64,000 nucleotides of DNA from Ophioderma brevispina (GCA_023653785.1 JAMKCH010010218.1:27152-91151), one strand, 5' to 3'. Positions 13,268 through 25,156 are shown, counted from the stretch's first letter. Notes: generated from the sequence alone by a model not told the origin. Program-made: numbers and translations.

Positions 13268-14637
13268 GCACTGGCACATTTTCACAAATATGAATTACTT
13301 CAATTTGTTCTTAAATGATAGTCTAAGCCCTTGGAAGAACTGAGATATATTTTACACATAAAAATACATACCCAAAACAGATAGGGACATTGATATGAGG
13401 GATACACAATCCAGGTATTTTGTAGGCCAACTTTTAAGTTTCCATAACTTTAATCACCAATGTTGTATGTAACACCAATAAAATGTTGTTATATTTGTCA
13501 TACTCTTATTCTAAGCCCATCATACACACATAAAGTGAAGAGTAGGCCCAGCCCAATTAGGTGTTTAATTGGTGCCCCTGGGTCAAGGAGCCCCCAGCCC
13601 CACCCAGATCCACACAAGGAATCCGACCATGTTCTGACACGCAACATGAAGCCATCGAAACATCCTGCACTGTTACTCATCATATGTTGCATTAATTTAT
13701 AGATAGTTTGAGCTGAAACAACAATTTTGCCCTTAATTGAAAACTGGGTTGTGATTTTGCTACTCGAACACTTCCACTGGGCATTTTGAACTGAACTCCT
13801 GACCACTGAGCCTTGGAGTTCAACTATGACTGTTAAAAGAAGAGAGACATCAATGATGAGAATTCTTTGACTTGGGAACTGTGCTGTGATTTTGCTACTG
13901 GGCATTTTGAACTGAACTCCTGACCACTGAGCCTTGGGAGTTCCACCAACCATGTTACTTCTACCATAACAGCAGTCATCTCGCGTTTGCTGGCTCTCTA
14001 CAGCTCTACAGAGTTTCACCAAACGCTGGCCTTTTGAAGAACGGTGTGCTGCTGACGGGAACGAACCAATGGAAGCTTGTGGCCACCTCACGAACTTTTG
14101 ATAATTAACGGTTCCCCAATGCGATGGCGTCGTCATTAAGGCCCTATTACTTGAAACCACTTTTGTAGAAATCTGATTCAAGTTAAATTTTAATATGTTA
14201 AAGATGAGTTTTATAACTCAGACGAATTTCTCACTGTTTGTTTGTTGGAATTTGGTGTAAATGTGTTTTAACGAGGGTCCAACACACAGTATATCAACTG
14301 AACCTGGGTTCCATGTAATATACTGGATATTTTTGACTCGTACTCACTGATATTAACAACCACAAAGGTTATGACCGATCAAACAGTGTGCATAGCGTGG
14401 GAAACATGCATAGGCGATGCTGTTCGCATTTTCTCGTCGTCTGCTGAATTTACGGTCGCCGGCGCCGTTAAATTATAAAATCGTTCGGTTTACATTCTGT
14501 TTTAATCGTTCTGTTTACCAAGGAAGCGATTTGGTCTTAAATCATTTCAGGTGAGGCCTTTTGTAAAAGCCTACCCCATGCAAAAATATCGATGTTGAAA
14601 AATCTTGAGGGGCGCACTATTTTTCAAATGGGCCAGT
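13268..14637. mobile_element. Insertion splitting the LINE
   Basis: Reverse-transcriptase homology stops at about 14,640 and resumes at 13,267, so this segment is inserted. Its ends look like inverted repeats (CACTGGCACATTTT at 13,268, and AAATGGGCCAGTG ending near 14,637). Inside, a ~60-base word set (GATTTTGCTACT, GGGCATTTTGAACTGAACTC, TGACCACTGAGCCTTGG) occurs twice in direct orientation near 13,753-13,820 and 13,890-13,945. The long minus-strand frame at 13,498-14,181 spans that duplication; I recognise no domain in it. Probably a DNA transposon, family unknown. Confidence 0.55.
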
Positions 14638-14639
14638 GT

Positions 14640-15340
14640 CTCCTTATGGTAGTTGGAAGAGGGTTTTAACTCTGTAATTGTACCAATTGCGTGCGACGCT
14701 TTGGTAGTAACGGAGTTGATTTCATTCCATGTTAGTTTGTCGTCCATTGTGATGCCAAGAAATGGGGTTTGAGTGTACCTGTGAGATTGTCTGGTTACTT
14801 TGTTAATTTTAGTTGTGATTGCTGTTGTGTGTAGAAAAAGCAGTCGTTTAGTTTTTGAAACATTGAGAGAATGTTTGTTAGCCCGAAACCATTTCTTGCG
14901 AGCTCATGATTCATGTTGTTAAAAAGTGCATTAATGTTAGAGTTTGAGAGAAAAATGTTTGTGTCATCTGCAAATAAAATTAGTTTTAGTGTGTTAGAGA
15001 TGTTGGTGATGTCATTCATGTAAATGATGAAAAGTAGGGGTCCAAGGATTGAGCCTGGCGGGACGCCAACTGTGATACGTTTGATTGATGATGCAATGGA
15101 GTGTACGTAGACTGATTGTGAGCGGTTAGTAAGGTAACTCCTGAACCACTCCAAGACTACTCCACGGACACCGTAATGATAAAGCTTGTGAAGAAGAATG
15201 TTGTGGTCAATGGTGTCGAAAGCCTTGGAGAAATCCAGGAATAATTTAATTATTTTTAACTTCAAGTAGCTTATGTCCATTGCCATAAGATGGATTAACT
15301 TTGAAGACAATTCTTCAAGTTCAATGGTAGAAATCAACGT
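14640..15340 (-). pseudogene. Non-LTR retrotransposon reverse transcriptase, catalytic part
   Basis: A long minus-strand frame carries [39 protein letters not shown] and [10 protein letters not shown], the classic palm motifs of LINE reverse transcriptase with the FADD catalytic aspartates. After a frameshift it continues as FLGITMDDKLTWNEI and ends at 14,640. Upstream of 15,340 homology stops, so the element lacks its endonuclease and the finger region and is 5'-truncated. The style suggests the Jockey/CR1/Rex group, but clade assignment needs a tree. Confidence 0.92.
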
Positions 15341-16116
15341 TGAAGGAAGACGTCATTGAAAACCAAGACAAAATATATAATTATAATACTCTCTTTGACA
15401 AGCTCAAGAAGCCCATTTACACATAACGTTTATAACGTTTTACTTTTTGAAACTTGACGTTGTGGACTGGGCAAGAGCAGTATCAAAGTGTCTTTACGTG
15501 TAGAGCAGTGTTATTTGTGTAATATTGTTATGCAAAAACTCTTATCCAAAATACTTAATCTGTTTCAAATTTGTTTTAAAACATGTTATTGATCAATGAA
15601 AGTTCATCTGATCAAGTCAATTTTGTGCAATACTTTTATGCAAAGAACTCTCATCCAAAATCTTTTCAAATCTGTTTAAACATGCTGTTGATCCATGAAC
15701 ATTTTCTTTGATCCATATCATTTTCCACAATATTTTCTGCAAACAATTGTTGAAAAAACTTTATATTGTTATTGTTTTGAGGAGAATGTTTTGTTATTAC
15801 ATGTACGTTTAAATTCCCAGTGCCACAATAACCCACTTTTAGGAATATCATTGGCCAATATGAGTGAGGTTTGCACAAAATGGTTAATGTGTGAACACCA
15901 TGGGAATTGGGAGAGGAAAAATGGGGAGGGTTTTTTTTTGCTTGTACAAAACGTTCATATCTGCTTAATTTTTCAAGCGATTTCTTTTATGTTTTCAGAA
16001 CATTGTAGTGTAAAGAGTGAGTATTACGATTATGTTAAAAAAATTACAGTTGAATTAACATGTCGAGTTCAGGGTCAGCAGGATTCCATGCACAATTTTT
16101 TGATACACCCTGTATA
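15341..16116. other. AT-rich intergenic sequence
   Basis: Contains two loosely similar ~120-base stretches (15,515-15,600 and 15,600-15,700, sharing AACTCTCATCCAAAAT, CTGTTT, ACATG and TTGATC-ATGAA words), probably an old tandem duplication. No gene recognised. Confidence 0.45.
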
Positions 16117-16200
16117 GAAAGAGCATACCTAATTGACAAACCTTTCTCTAAGGGATCTAAATTGTCCGTAAGATATTTAATTTTTTTATGGCAGATTTTG
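16117..16200 (+). repeat. Dispersed repeat, copy 2
   Basis: Second copy of the 11,528-11,615 repeat (same four words in order, about 80% similar by eye). Directly before it lies CCATGCACAATTTTTTGATA followed by CACCCTGTA, which is also found inverted beside copy 1. Confidence 0.65.
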
Positions 16201-16395
16201 TGCAATACACTTAAAAGATGGTCATGTTCCTCAGTATTAAAAATTCAACAACCACTGGAGCATATGCCTCAGAAATGAAGTAAAGCAGCAGCTCATTTTA
16301 GAAAGCGTTTACATCGTAACATTTAAAAAAAACGGGGGTGATCCATCGAACGGCGATTTTAAGAACGTTGATCATACCCAGAAGCATTTTAAGTT

Positions 16396-16767
16396 TATAG
16401 TAGATTCAACCCATCGTGTCACCTCTAGTACTTTTCCGAAGGTATGGGCATTGAATGAGGGGCATGTGCAGTGGATGGAAATTAAAATTCCACGCTAAAT
16501 CTATTGAAACATGTAGCCCGATACAGAGAAAAAGTCAATTCTATGCTTAATGAACGCATTCTACTAACGTAAGCGCATTTATAGATGCATTAACTCACAA
16601 AACATTCTAATATAAAAATGATGTCAACACGAACGGCCAGATTATCTTAGTTCGTTCATGAAACAGGTGAATCGGGCCACTTATTTCCTTATTCTGCCTC
16701 CTCTCCCAACTAATCGACGCTGTCCAAAACTTTTCTTCTGGTGACACGATGGGTTGAATCTACTATA
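16396..16767 (+). mobile_element. MITE family X, copy 1
   Basis: A 372 bp element with ~27 bp perfect or near-perfect terminal inverted repeats beginning TATAGTAGATTCAACCCATC. Its interior (TCTAGTACTTTTCCGAAG, TATGGGCATTGAATGA, GGGCATGTGCAGT) matches 39,908-40,403 in inverted orientation. No coding capacity, so non-autonomous. Copies at 37,500 and 39,908 mark the duplication junctions there. Confidence 0.85.
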
Positions 16768-16943
16768 ACCACTTGTAAATTTCCAATTGTTTCTATCACG
16801 AAAATGTGCTTTGGAAAGTAAATATTGCAGGGGTTACGGTCAACTCCGGTTATTCTATACTCTTCACGCTTTATTATTAATATCTAACACGAAACTACAA
16901 TTTGGAAGCAGAAAACTGTAAATAAACAGTATTAGGTAATAAT

Positions 16944-17467
16944 AAGGCTTTTCACACTGAGCCGGTGATCGATCGACTTTTGCGATCGATCAGCGTTTTT
17001 GAAGACTAGTGCAGCCGTTTTCTGAATACTAGACGCACTTGCGCAATATCGCCTTAGTTACGATGTAAAAGTTTTCCAAAGGAAGCATATAATGAGCTGC
17101 TACTTTCACGAAATACCTGTTTTTGAGGCATTTACGGCAGTGGTTGTCGAACACTTTTTTAATGCTGAGGTATATGGCCATCTTTTAAGTGATATGATTT
17201 GTCACCTTGGTTTGTTTCCGCACAGAAATTGTGAGTTTTTCCGCTCGTGAAATTGAACGGACTGAGTAAGGAAATTCAACATGGCGGATAGACTCTTACG
17301 TAACTTGCATTAGTGAACGAATGTGTGCTGTTATTTGAGGAAGCACAACAGCGACATGTGTGTCAGAGTTTTCGAAGTATTATAATGAATTTGGTAGCTG
17401 GTTTGAAGTCTACAGACGGCGATCGATCGCAAAAGTGATCGATCACCGGCTCAGTGTGAAAAGCCTT
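16944..17467 (+). mobile_element. MITE family Z, first of an inverted tandem pair
   Basis: A 524 bp element with terminal inverted repeats AAGGCTTTTCACACTGAGCC and its complement. The repeats extend inward through GGTGATCGATCG and CGATCGATCA, themselves palindromic, giving a hairpin within each terminal repeat. AAT flanks both sides (or TAATA if the element starts at AGGC). Non-coding. Confidence 0.92.
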
Positions 17468-17470
17468 AAT

Positions 17471-17996
17471 AAGGCTTTTCACACTGAGCCGGTGATCGAT
17501 CGACTTTTGCGATCGATCACCGTCCGTAGACTTCAAACCAGCTGCCAAATTCATTATAATAATTCGCAAACTCTGACACACATATCGCTGTTGTGCTTTC
17601 TCAAATAACAGCACGCATTCGTCCACTAAATGCAAGTTACGTAAGAGTCTATTCGCCATGTTGAATTTCCTTACTCAGTCCATTCAATTTCACGAGCGGA
17701 AAACTAACAATTTCTGTGCGGAAACAAACCAAGGTGACATGTCATATCATTTAAAAGATGGCCATGTACCTCAGCATTAAAAAAGTCAACTACAACCACG
17801 TCTGTAAATGCCTCAAAAAGACGTATTTTGTGAAAGCAGCAGCTCATTAAATCCTTCCTTTTGGAAAACTTTTACATCGTCACTAAGGCGCTATTGCGCA
17901 TGCGCGTCTAGTATTCAGAAAACGGCTGCACTAGTCTTCAAAAACGGCGATCGATCGCAAAAGTCGATCGATCACTGGCTCAGTGTGAAAAGCCTT
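17471..17996 (-). mobile_element. MITE family Z, second of an inverted tandem pair
   Basis: A 526 bp near-complete reverse complement of the element at 16,944-17,467, separated from it by only AAT. The matching starts with the terminal repeat and runs through the whole body (for example CGGAAAACTAACAATTTCTG against its complement near 17,220). The pair therefore forms a ~1.05 kb imperfect palindrome. Confidence 0.92.
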
Positions 17997-18289
17997 AATA
18001 TCACACATTTTGAAAAAGAGTAGTATTTATACCCTGAACCGTTATCATAATTTCCCGTAATATTACGGCGCTGTTGTAACTTACTGGTTTTTAATGAATA
18101 ATATGAACTACAATTGTTTTGCTTCTACAGAAATGTGTTTAATAATGTCGTAACGAAAGAGGCGGCTTTTTCGAAAAGCCTCTTTTACCAAGTCAAAGTC
18201 TTTTAAATTTTTCACAACTTAAAATTTAAAGTTTGAAACTGAACATCTTCATGGCCGTCGGGGAGGTGGTGTAAACTGAAGAAATGCCA

Positions 18290-18760
18290 TTATTGCCGGA
18301 GTAAGGAGGGGGCACTTGTGGGGTGCAGTTTCCAGATCCCCTTCCGGGTCCAGGGTTCCGGAGGCCCCCAAGAGCTCTTGGATTAGAAGCTCTTCAACCT
18401 ACAAGACGTCACTTTTTGAGGTGGTAAAATAGTAAACCAATTCAAAGAACAACTGGTTTCTAATAGGCCATATTAATCTTGTACTCTTCCGGAGGGTAAC
18501 TATCGAGCGCCAATGTCTTATATGGGGTGGCAGGAGCAGGCCCCCTGACTAATCAGAACTTTCCAAGATGAAACCACTTTTTGAGGAGTAAATGGTAACG
18601 AATTCAAAGACGGTTTCTAACTTTGCTCACTGATAAACCTGGCAGTATAATACGCTTGTACTCCCGAAGGGGAACTACACATACCGAGCGCCAATGTTCG
18701 TTACGGGGTGGGGCGAAGCTCTTGGATTTTGGCTATTAAGAAAAGCATTTTTTAAGGGGC
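18290..18760 (+). repeat. Two-unit tandem repeat, ~175 bp period
   Basis: CACTTTTTGAGG, AATTCAAAGA, GGTTTCTAA, CTTGTACTC, GGTAACTA/GGGAACTA, GAGCGCCAATGT and GGGGTGG recur in order at 18,408-18,537 and 18,579-18,713. AGCTCTTGGATT flanks both ends. Non-coding. Confidence 0.75.
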
Positions 18761-18909
18761 CAGTATGGGATTCTGGAGATTTTGGCCCGAAATCATACTC
18801 CAGGAGCATATATTTTCAACTCGTCTCATAGGGGCGCTATTCATTATTAAGTGTGCGCTTATTCCGTTAATGTTTAGATTGAAGTATTACAAAAGAACGA
18901 TTTCCTGCC

Positions 18910-18985
18910 GGCTCGGATTGCGTGGCGTGTCTGTGGGCGCTCGTCTTGTTATCTAAAGGTCGCGGGTTCGAATCCCCTCCAGGTA
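18910..18985 (+). pseudogene. tRNA-Thr(TGT)-like relic or SINE head
   Basis: GGGCGCTCGTCTTGTTATCT resembles a tRNA-Thr anticodon arm with TGT. It is followed by AAAGGTCGCGG and a perfect B-box GGTTCGAATCC (18,965-18,975), then CCCTCCAGGTAC. The A-box region (GTGGCGTGTCTGTGG) is weak, the anticodon stem does not close, and the T-stem has mismatches. So it should not fold as a functional tRNA; an RNA-polymerase-III SINE head is likely. Confidence 0.6.
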
Positions 18986-19460
18986 CAAAATTTAGTTTAT
19001 GATTTTATTTGTATTTTAGATTGGAGATTGGCATCATAAAAACATCAGAGTTGTTGATTGAAGTAGAAAAATATGAATAGCGCCTTAGGAATTAAACTGG
19101 TCATGGTCCTGAGCATGATTTCGGGCCAACTCTCCGGGGAGGTGTCAGGCATAATTAATCAAATGAATAAAGGGTACGTGCCCGACCAGTAGACTTTATG
19201 GTTCCTGCCGACCATATCTCCTTTTACACGGGGTCACATCGTGGTACAAAAAATAACTAGGGGAAAATAAGATAATAATAGGGGTGAATAAGTAATAGGG
19301 GTTAATTTTAAAATGCTCCATCATGTCCATATCTCAAATTCTCTGGATATCAATCAAGGAACAACTGTGAGCATTTTAAATATTTGACCCTGTATTACCT
19401 TATTTTCATCTTTTATGCACTGTTGTGACCCTGTAAAGAAACTGAATTGTCCCCCATAAG

Positions 19461-19510
19461 CGAGTGTCCTAGCTACCATAGCAACATGTTGAACCGTGAC
19501 CTTGTAGCTA
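19461..19510 (+). repeat. Dispersed repeat with X-box-like site, copy 1
   Basis: AGTGTCCTAGCTACCATAGC followed by AACATG, then GAACCGTGACCTTGTAG, is nearly identical to 28,831-28,880. Inside is GCTACCATAGCAAC, two mismatches from the palindromic RFX X-box GTTACCATGGCAAC. AGAGTGTCCTAGCC recurs once more at 19,513. Confidence 0.7.
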
Positions 19511-19511
19511 A

Positions 19512-20640
19512 CAGAGTGTCCTAGCCTTTTATCAAGGCTTTGACTATTTATTCAATTTGTGTGAGTCCGCCCCTCTCGGACCGCTCAAAGCTGAGTCGTA
19601 ATCCACGGGGTGTCGTAATCAAAGCCTTTTCGCAAATTTTCCTGTTTCTTTGTTACTTATTGATTTTTTTTCTGGATTTTCTCTCCGAACTATAGCGATC
19701 GTTTAATTGTCAATGATGATGTCATCGTTCACTTAAAATAGTTCCCAGAAATCATTTATTGAACTGACAAATACCATTCATTATTGAGTTTTGGTAACGA
19801 ATTCAAACAAAGCGAATACAGCCATACAGCGAGATCCCTGATACCGAAGCTGGGAATTACATGGGCGAACAAACACTCTTGCTGCTGTGAACGGCCCGGT
19901 GACACTCGTGTAATACCATGCATGATCGTGTAGGATCCCGGTGCACGTGTAGGATTAATTCTAGCTATCTGCAGCCTGTGCTGAGTGAGTCCCGGTGCGG
20001 TGCTGAGTATATGAGATGAGCAGTATTTGCAAGCTACGGCTACATGGTACTGAATTGATACGGTTTTAAGCTATAAATGGGAATTTCAGTCATTGTAGTG
20101 ACCAATTTGTATTGTTACACGTAGTTTCATTGAATCGTTCAGCCATGGTTCGTCCGAGAGTTTAGCCTTAATTGTGCATTATGTTGGAACATGTTGGAGG
20201 TGCCTTGCCTTGTCAATTTGTCATGGTAAGTTGCCGAGGTAAGTTCTTGCCTTACTAGGACTAGGAGGTGCGTGTCCCCTAAAATCTCGGCGTGAATTTG
20301 TGAACTAGACTTCATTTCTTCTGGTTGAATTTTGGGATGTTTCTCCACCCGCCGCCCATTGCGGGCATGATGATCGCGGGTCCGTATGCATCATTTTAAT
20401 GTTCGAAATTATTATTTATTATATTCATATTATGTTATTAGTCCATCAACATTATTATATACAGGTACTGGGACAATAGCACATGATAAATATTCTAATA
20501 TTAAAAGTACAAATATTACATATTTTATATCTGTACATAAATACAGTTGACCGGACGAGGACCTGCAAAACTCAGAGCGTGTAACTCCATGGCCCTCATT
20601 CATTGGCAAAAAAAGAAAAAAAGTGGCAAGATGTAGGTTA
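19512..20640. other. Intergenic sequence, nothing recognised
   Basis: GTGCACGTGTAGGATTAATT, repeated GGATCCCGGTGC-like words near 19,930-20,000, and short frames without homology. No gene or RNA identified. Confidence 0.4.
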
Positions 20641-20645
20641 CCATA

Positions 20646-20800
20646 GCCGCGCGGATCCATGGGAGGGGGCGGAGGGGCTGCGCGCCCCCTGTAATTCCTG
20701 CAAATTCTGTAAATTAGCCCATTTTGAGCTATTTTGACCAGTTACATCCTTTCAGCCCCCCGGTATTTTGACATTTTTCAAATCCTGAATCCGCCATTGA
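20646..20800. mobile_element. Short element with CCGCCATTG-type end
   Basis: GCGCGGATCCATGGGAGGGGGCG at the left and TCCTGAATCCGCCATTGATC at the right form a loose inverted repeat. The interior has GCCCCCTG and CAGCCCCCCGG as in the CAGTGGCG family. A short non-autonomous transposon is likely; no duplication was found. Confidence 0.45.
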
Positions 20801-20939
20801 TCCTGCATAACACAGTAATTATGAGAAATGGTAATGGTAGAAGCTCATTAATATTCAAGAACATGAAATAACTTCATGGTAGAGATCGATAGCAGTCCCT
20901 CTTTAAGTCATATAAAGTTACAAACCAGGGACACAACAA

Positions 20940-20962
20940 GGACAGACAGACAGACAGACCGA
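20940..20962 (+). repeat. (GACA)n microsatellite
   Basis: About five GACA units, AGGACAGACAGACAGACAGA. Confidence 0.9.
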
Positions 20963-21399
20963 CTAGGACAGGAGGGGGATATGACAGCAAATAATAAAAG
21001 GGAAAACATGGCAGCGGTACGAATACAATACCAATCAAAGATCACAAACTCATTAACATGGTATTAACTGAGAAGAACCGTTTGAAAATGTTTTTTACAA
21101 TGATGAGAGTGTGGGACTAATTTTTAACGTGACATCTAAGCCGTTCCCACATGCGCCTTGGGTTTTAATGGTATCTCTGCTAGTTTTGTGTTGGTAGGGA
21201 TAATATGAGTCCTAGCATAACGAGTGTTGTATGAAATGGATCTGATCAATTCCTTTTGAAGAAACTGGGTTTAAGTAGGCCTGAAGGACGTAAATTGTAT
21301 GGATTTATCATTTAAAGTACCAAGTTGGAAAAGATAAATATCAGAAAGTTTTAACATGTTCAAATTTGAGTGGAATATGGTCTGTGTTGTGCCCACCAT

Positions 21400-22900
21400 A
21401 AGGAATTATCCAATTGCGAATTGCCTTTTTTGTAAAAGGCATAGTTGTTGAATGTGTATTATTTTTGTCTGCCCGACAATTTGCACAATTTTATATAAGG
21501 GAGAAAAAAGTATTGTATAGGGTACGAATAGAATCTGGGGAAGATAGGACGGACTTTGCGGATGATAGCCATTTATATTTAGAAAATAATTTTTTGAGAT
21601 TGGGCTGTCAGTATGCCAGAAGGTGGTTATCAATAAGTACGCCAAAAAACTTAGTGGGTTTACCTCACTGATGTTGTTATTGTCGTATGTTGTATTTTTT
21701 AAGTTAGTAATCTGGTCTTGTACTATGTTTTTTTTTTTGAATACCCTGAAATTTGTTTTAGCTAATTTAGAGACGCTTATTATGTGAACCAAATTGGCAT
21801 AATGGAGAAGTTCGTTTTACCGTGGTTTCCATTATATACGAGGTACTTCATGTGAAAAAAAGCATGTTAGTGTCATCCGCAACTAATATTAGGAGAAGCT
21901 GGAACAAGAGCGAAAGATCATTGATGTACAGTAAGAGAGAAGCGGAACCAAATAATATGGAGCCTTGCGGTACATCACAGATGATGTTAGAGGGCGAGGA
22001 GGATTTACCATTATATGAACAAATTGGTTTTTCTATCAGGTAACTAATTGGGATATCCAACGATTTGCCCAGACCCCTTATACATAATGGTTTAACTTAT
22101 TTACAAGGATGGAGTGGTTATGTATCAAAAGCTTGCTTTAAATCAAGAAAGATACCAATTTCGCATGAAGTTTGTTTCCAAATTCCTCTGATACTTTGGT
22201 GTAGGTCATTTATGCTATCGGTGGTCCTCTTGAGAGGGGCGACATCCAAACTGGTGGCACAAAAGAATGTTATTGCATGCTTTGGAAGAAAATTATAAAT
22301 TCTGATTATAACATATCCTGTCCAGAACCTTTCGAAAGAGTTTGGGCAGTATAGAAATCGGCCTATAGTTTTGTTTAATAAGTGGGGAGTCATCGGCTTT
22401 TTGAAATACCAGGAATGACCTAGCGATTTTGAGCTTGACGGGACAACCCAGTTGATTAAGAGCCGAAGCTATGAAAAATATGTACAAGAATTAATTTTTT
22501 CAGTAGCACAGCCTTAGGATATAAGCATGATACCATCATGACCCGGTGGTTTGGTGTTTTTAGTTCAATACAAGGTTATCAATCTCATTCTTAATGAAGT
22601 TTTGGGTTAAGAAAAATACTACTGTTGTGTTAATAGGCTTAACAGGGGGGTGAAAAATTAGGATCAGGTGGTGTATTTTAATCGTCAGAGAGATAATATT
22701 TGTGAAGAATTCATTGAAGAGGGAGGCAATAGTAGCAGGGTCAGTTACCTTCTTAACCCAATCTTTGTCAGGAAAAAACTCGATCGGGAGTTTTTGCTGT
22801 TTATATTTCCCTTCCAAGAAGGTTTTTAGGGCCTTCCCCCAATTTTTTTTCATCTTATGTTTGTGATATTTCAATTTCAGAGGAAATGTGTGACTTTTTT
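21400..22900 (-). pseudogene. Degraded LINE, reverse transcriptase part
   Basis: Several overlapping minus-strand frames, in order, read KDWVKKVTDPATIASLFNEF (pre-RT, 22,780-22,690), NYRPISILPKLFRKVLDRI (22,370-22,310), IGIFLDLKQAFDT (22,150-22,118), VPQGSILFGSA and LYINDL (21,970-21,930) and LVADDTN (21,870-21,850). The C-terminal block runs to about 21,400 with LAKTNFRVF and KIVQIVGQTK. All are hallmarks of non-LTR reverse transcriptase; the FADD-type aspartates are present (VADD). Many frameshifts show that it is dead or poorly sequenced. It joins the endonuclease part at 23,250-23,990. Confidence 0.88.
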
Positions 22901-23249
22901 TGAGGACCGGAGTAACTGGTTAGGTAAATTTCTATATTTAAATGTCAAGTGATCCGATTAACCTCGTTTGGTTGTTTACAAAGCTTTCTATAAATTTATC
23001 CTCTTAGTTGGTAATTGAATATTCATTAGACCTTTTGGATCCAAGGCTATTTGGGGTATTACGTTAGAATTAATCTAAGTCTTACAATTTGGGCAATGGA
23101 TAATTGAGGAGAACTGGTGACTTTATCATAAATTATGTTGTAAAGAAGCCAGATTCGGTATCGTCATCTGTTGTACGAAATCCCAATTAACTATGGAGAG
23201 GGCATTCTTGAGGCCTTTATGTTATCCTGTTTTTTGCTGCTTCGAATAA

Positions 23250-23990
23250 TTGAGGATGAGATTTGGTTTGACTGTAGGTGATACTGGAGGTAAACGAAAA
23301 TAATCGGAAGTGATCTGATAAGTCGCTAATAATGTGACAACCAGATTTTGATCACCTGTAAGATATCATTACAGAAAATGTTGTCAATTAATGCATTTTT
23401 TCTAGTATGCCTATCCATACAAGGGAAGAAATTGTTTGAATAAATCAGTTGTATGAGTTGTTGAATTTGGGCCTACTTCACATTTCAAGAGGTCAAGATT
23501 AAGTCGCCCATGATGTAGCTTTGCTTTTTCTCATTTGATATACCGTGATCAATTTTTTTTTTCAAGTTGAGACATAAAGGTCATCACAAACACATATTCT
23601 GGCTTATAAATAGAACCTATGATGGTTTTGTATGGATGATTTATTTCAATAAATATCGAGTCACAGTCAGTACAGTCTAATTTGAGATCAGTTCTGAGAT
23701 AAATAATATTGTATTTATCAATCAGAACTCCTCCACCTTTCCTTTCGGACCGTATAACATTTTCCGCGTTGTAACCTGGAAGGTCAAAAAGATTGGCTTC
23801 GGAACTTTCATTAAACCAAGATTCAGTAAAGCCATAATATCAAAGCGTATGGTTGAGTGCGTAGAAAAGTCAGTAATTGACTAACCATTCTTATTTAGAC
23901 TACGGCTACTTATGATGATTCATGATAAACCGGATTTGTCAAAAGTGGATGAATTAAAACTGGCCATTGTCAAAATAGGAACATCAATAA
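23250..23990 (-). pseudogene. Degraded LINE, APE-type endonuclease part
   Basis: From about 23,945 the minus strand reads SSRSLNKN, FDIMGFTESWFNES, then VIRSERKGGGVLID and IIGSIYKPEY. After frame changes come IMGDL (23,510) and ALIDNIF (about 23,380). This is the order of the apurinic-endonuclease-like domain that nicks DNA to prime LINE insertion: NxRSLxxN, the ETW-type glutamate (here ESW), GGGV, GDxN-like and the IDxIF motif. The stretch 23,835-23,555 is open in one frame. With the RT part the element covers about 2.6 kb; its start may be near MASFNSS at about 23,970. Confidence 0.85.
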
Positions 23991-24601
23991 GAAAAGTTGT
24001 GGTCAATATTACATGGACAGTATACTGCCTGAGTAGTGAAGTTTAAGGTGCGTACAAAACGGGTGTACAAAACAAGAATGGGAACACCTTTAAGAGTCAG
24101 ACAACATACGACAGACAACGTCGAACACACACAAAATAAACTATTTAATTATTTTTAGCTATTATGAAAAGGTGGAGATAGCTGAAGGAAAAAGGACGCT
24201 ATTGCAGGGGAATAAATAACGATAAAAATAGGAACAACCTTTTATAAAAAGATTGTTCACAGCAAATTAAAAAAATAACGACTGACTAGAATATAAGAAT
24301 GCTATAAACTAATCATAATTAAGATACACTGATGCTGATGACCAAAGAATAGAAAAAAATATCTTGATATACATAAGTATGATGAGTTCTGTCATAGATG
24401 GTAATAAAACCATAGAAGCGGTGACACATAATTTGTGCGAAATATAGGCAATGGTGGCAATGTTGTTAAGTGAATTATGTCGAGCCCTCAACATACTTAC
24501 ATAATAGCAATATATCAAGGTGACTTAAACATCAATTGGGATAACGGATAAGTGTAGTTATACCTCAGTCGCAGGTAAAGCAATAGTAAGGAACCTACAT
24601 A

Positions 24602-25156
24602 AAGCAATATTAGCACTTTTTTGAGAGCGCCCCCAATTTTCAAAATTTGAACTCCTGCACAGTAACGACGGGCCGGCCAACTGTCCAGGCAACCACACCT
24701 GCGAACGAAGAATGCTAAAAATGCGTATTTATCACAATCAGCGATTTTTGCAATTAAATTGGAATCCCAGATTGGACCCACGGCATAGCTTGAAATGCTA
24801 CGTTTGATGTCCGCCCATGATGAAATAGTTCCACCTTCGAGAAAATTACCTCTACTTGACTTGCCTGGAAACCAATAAAACAACAATGATTAGCGTAATA
24901 CACCTATACTGGGGTATTTCCCGGCTATTCACATTGGAAGGCCATTCCAGCAACCATTGAATTCATCCGGGGATCCCCGATAATAATTTAAAATTCTAAG
25001 TAACAAAATCCCTTCGTTTGTGAACACTTAGACATTTTCGAGCTTAACCATTCACAATAATAGTTTAAAAAAACTCAATTCCTCTTTTTTTTAAAAAATC
25101 TCCAATTTTTGAAAAATTGGGGGCGCGTCCTCAAAAAAAATGTGCGAATACTGCTT
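24602..25156. mobile_element. MITE family Y, copy 1
   Basis: A 555 bp element with long terminal inverted repeats: AAGCAATATTAGCACTTTTT, GCGCCCCCAATTTTCAAAAT on the left and ATTTTTGAAAAATTGGGGGC, AATACTGCTT on the right. TA lies on both sides, as expected of Tc1/mariner-type target duplication. It matches 48,568-49,106 along its length (GCATAGCTTGAAATGCTACG, GGGGATCCCCGATAATAATT). Confidence 0.9.
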
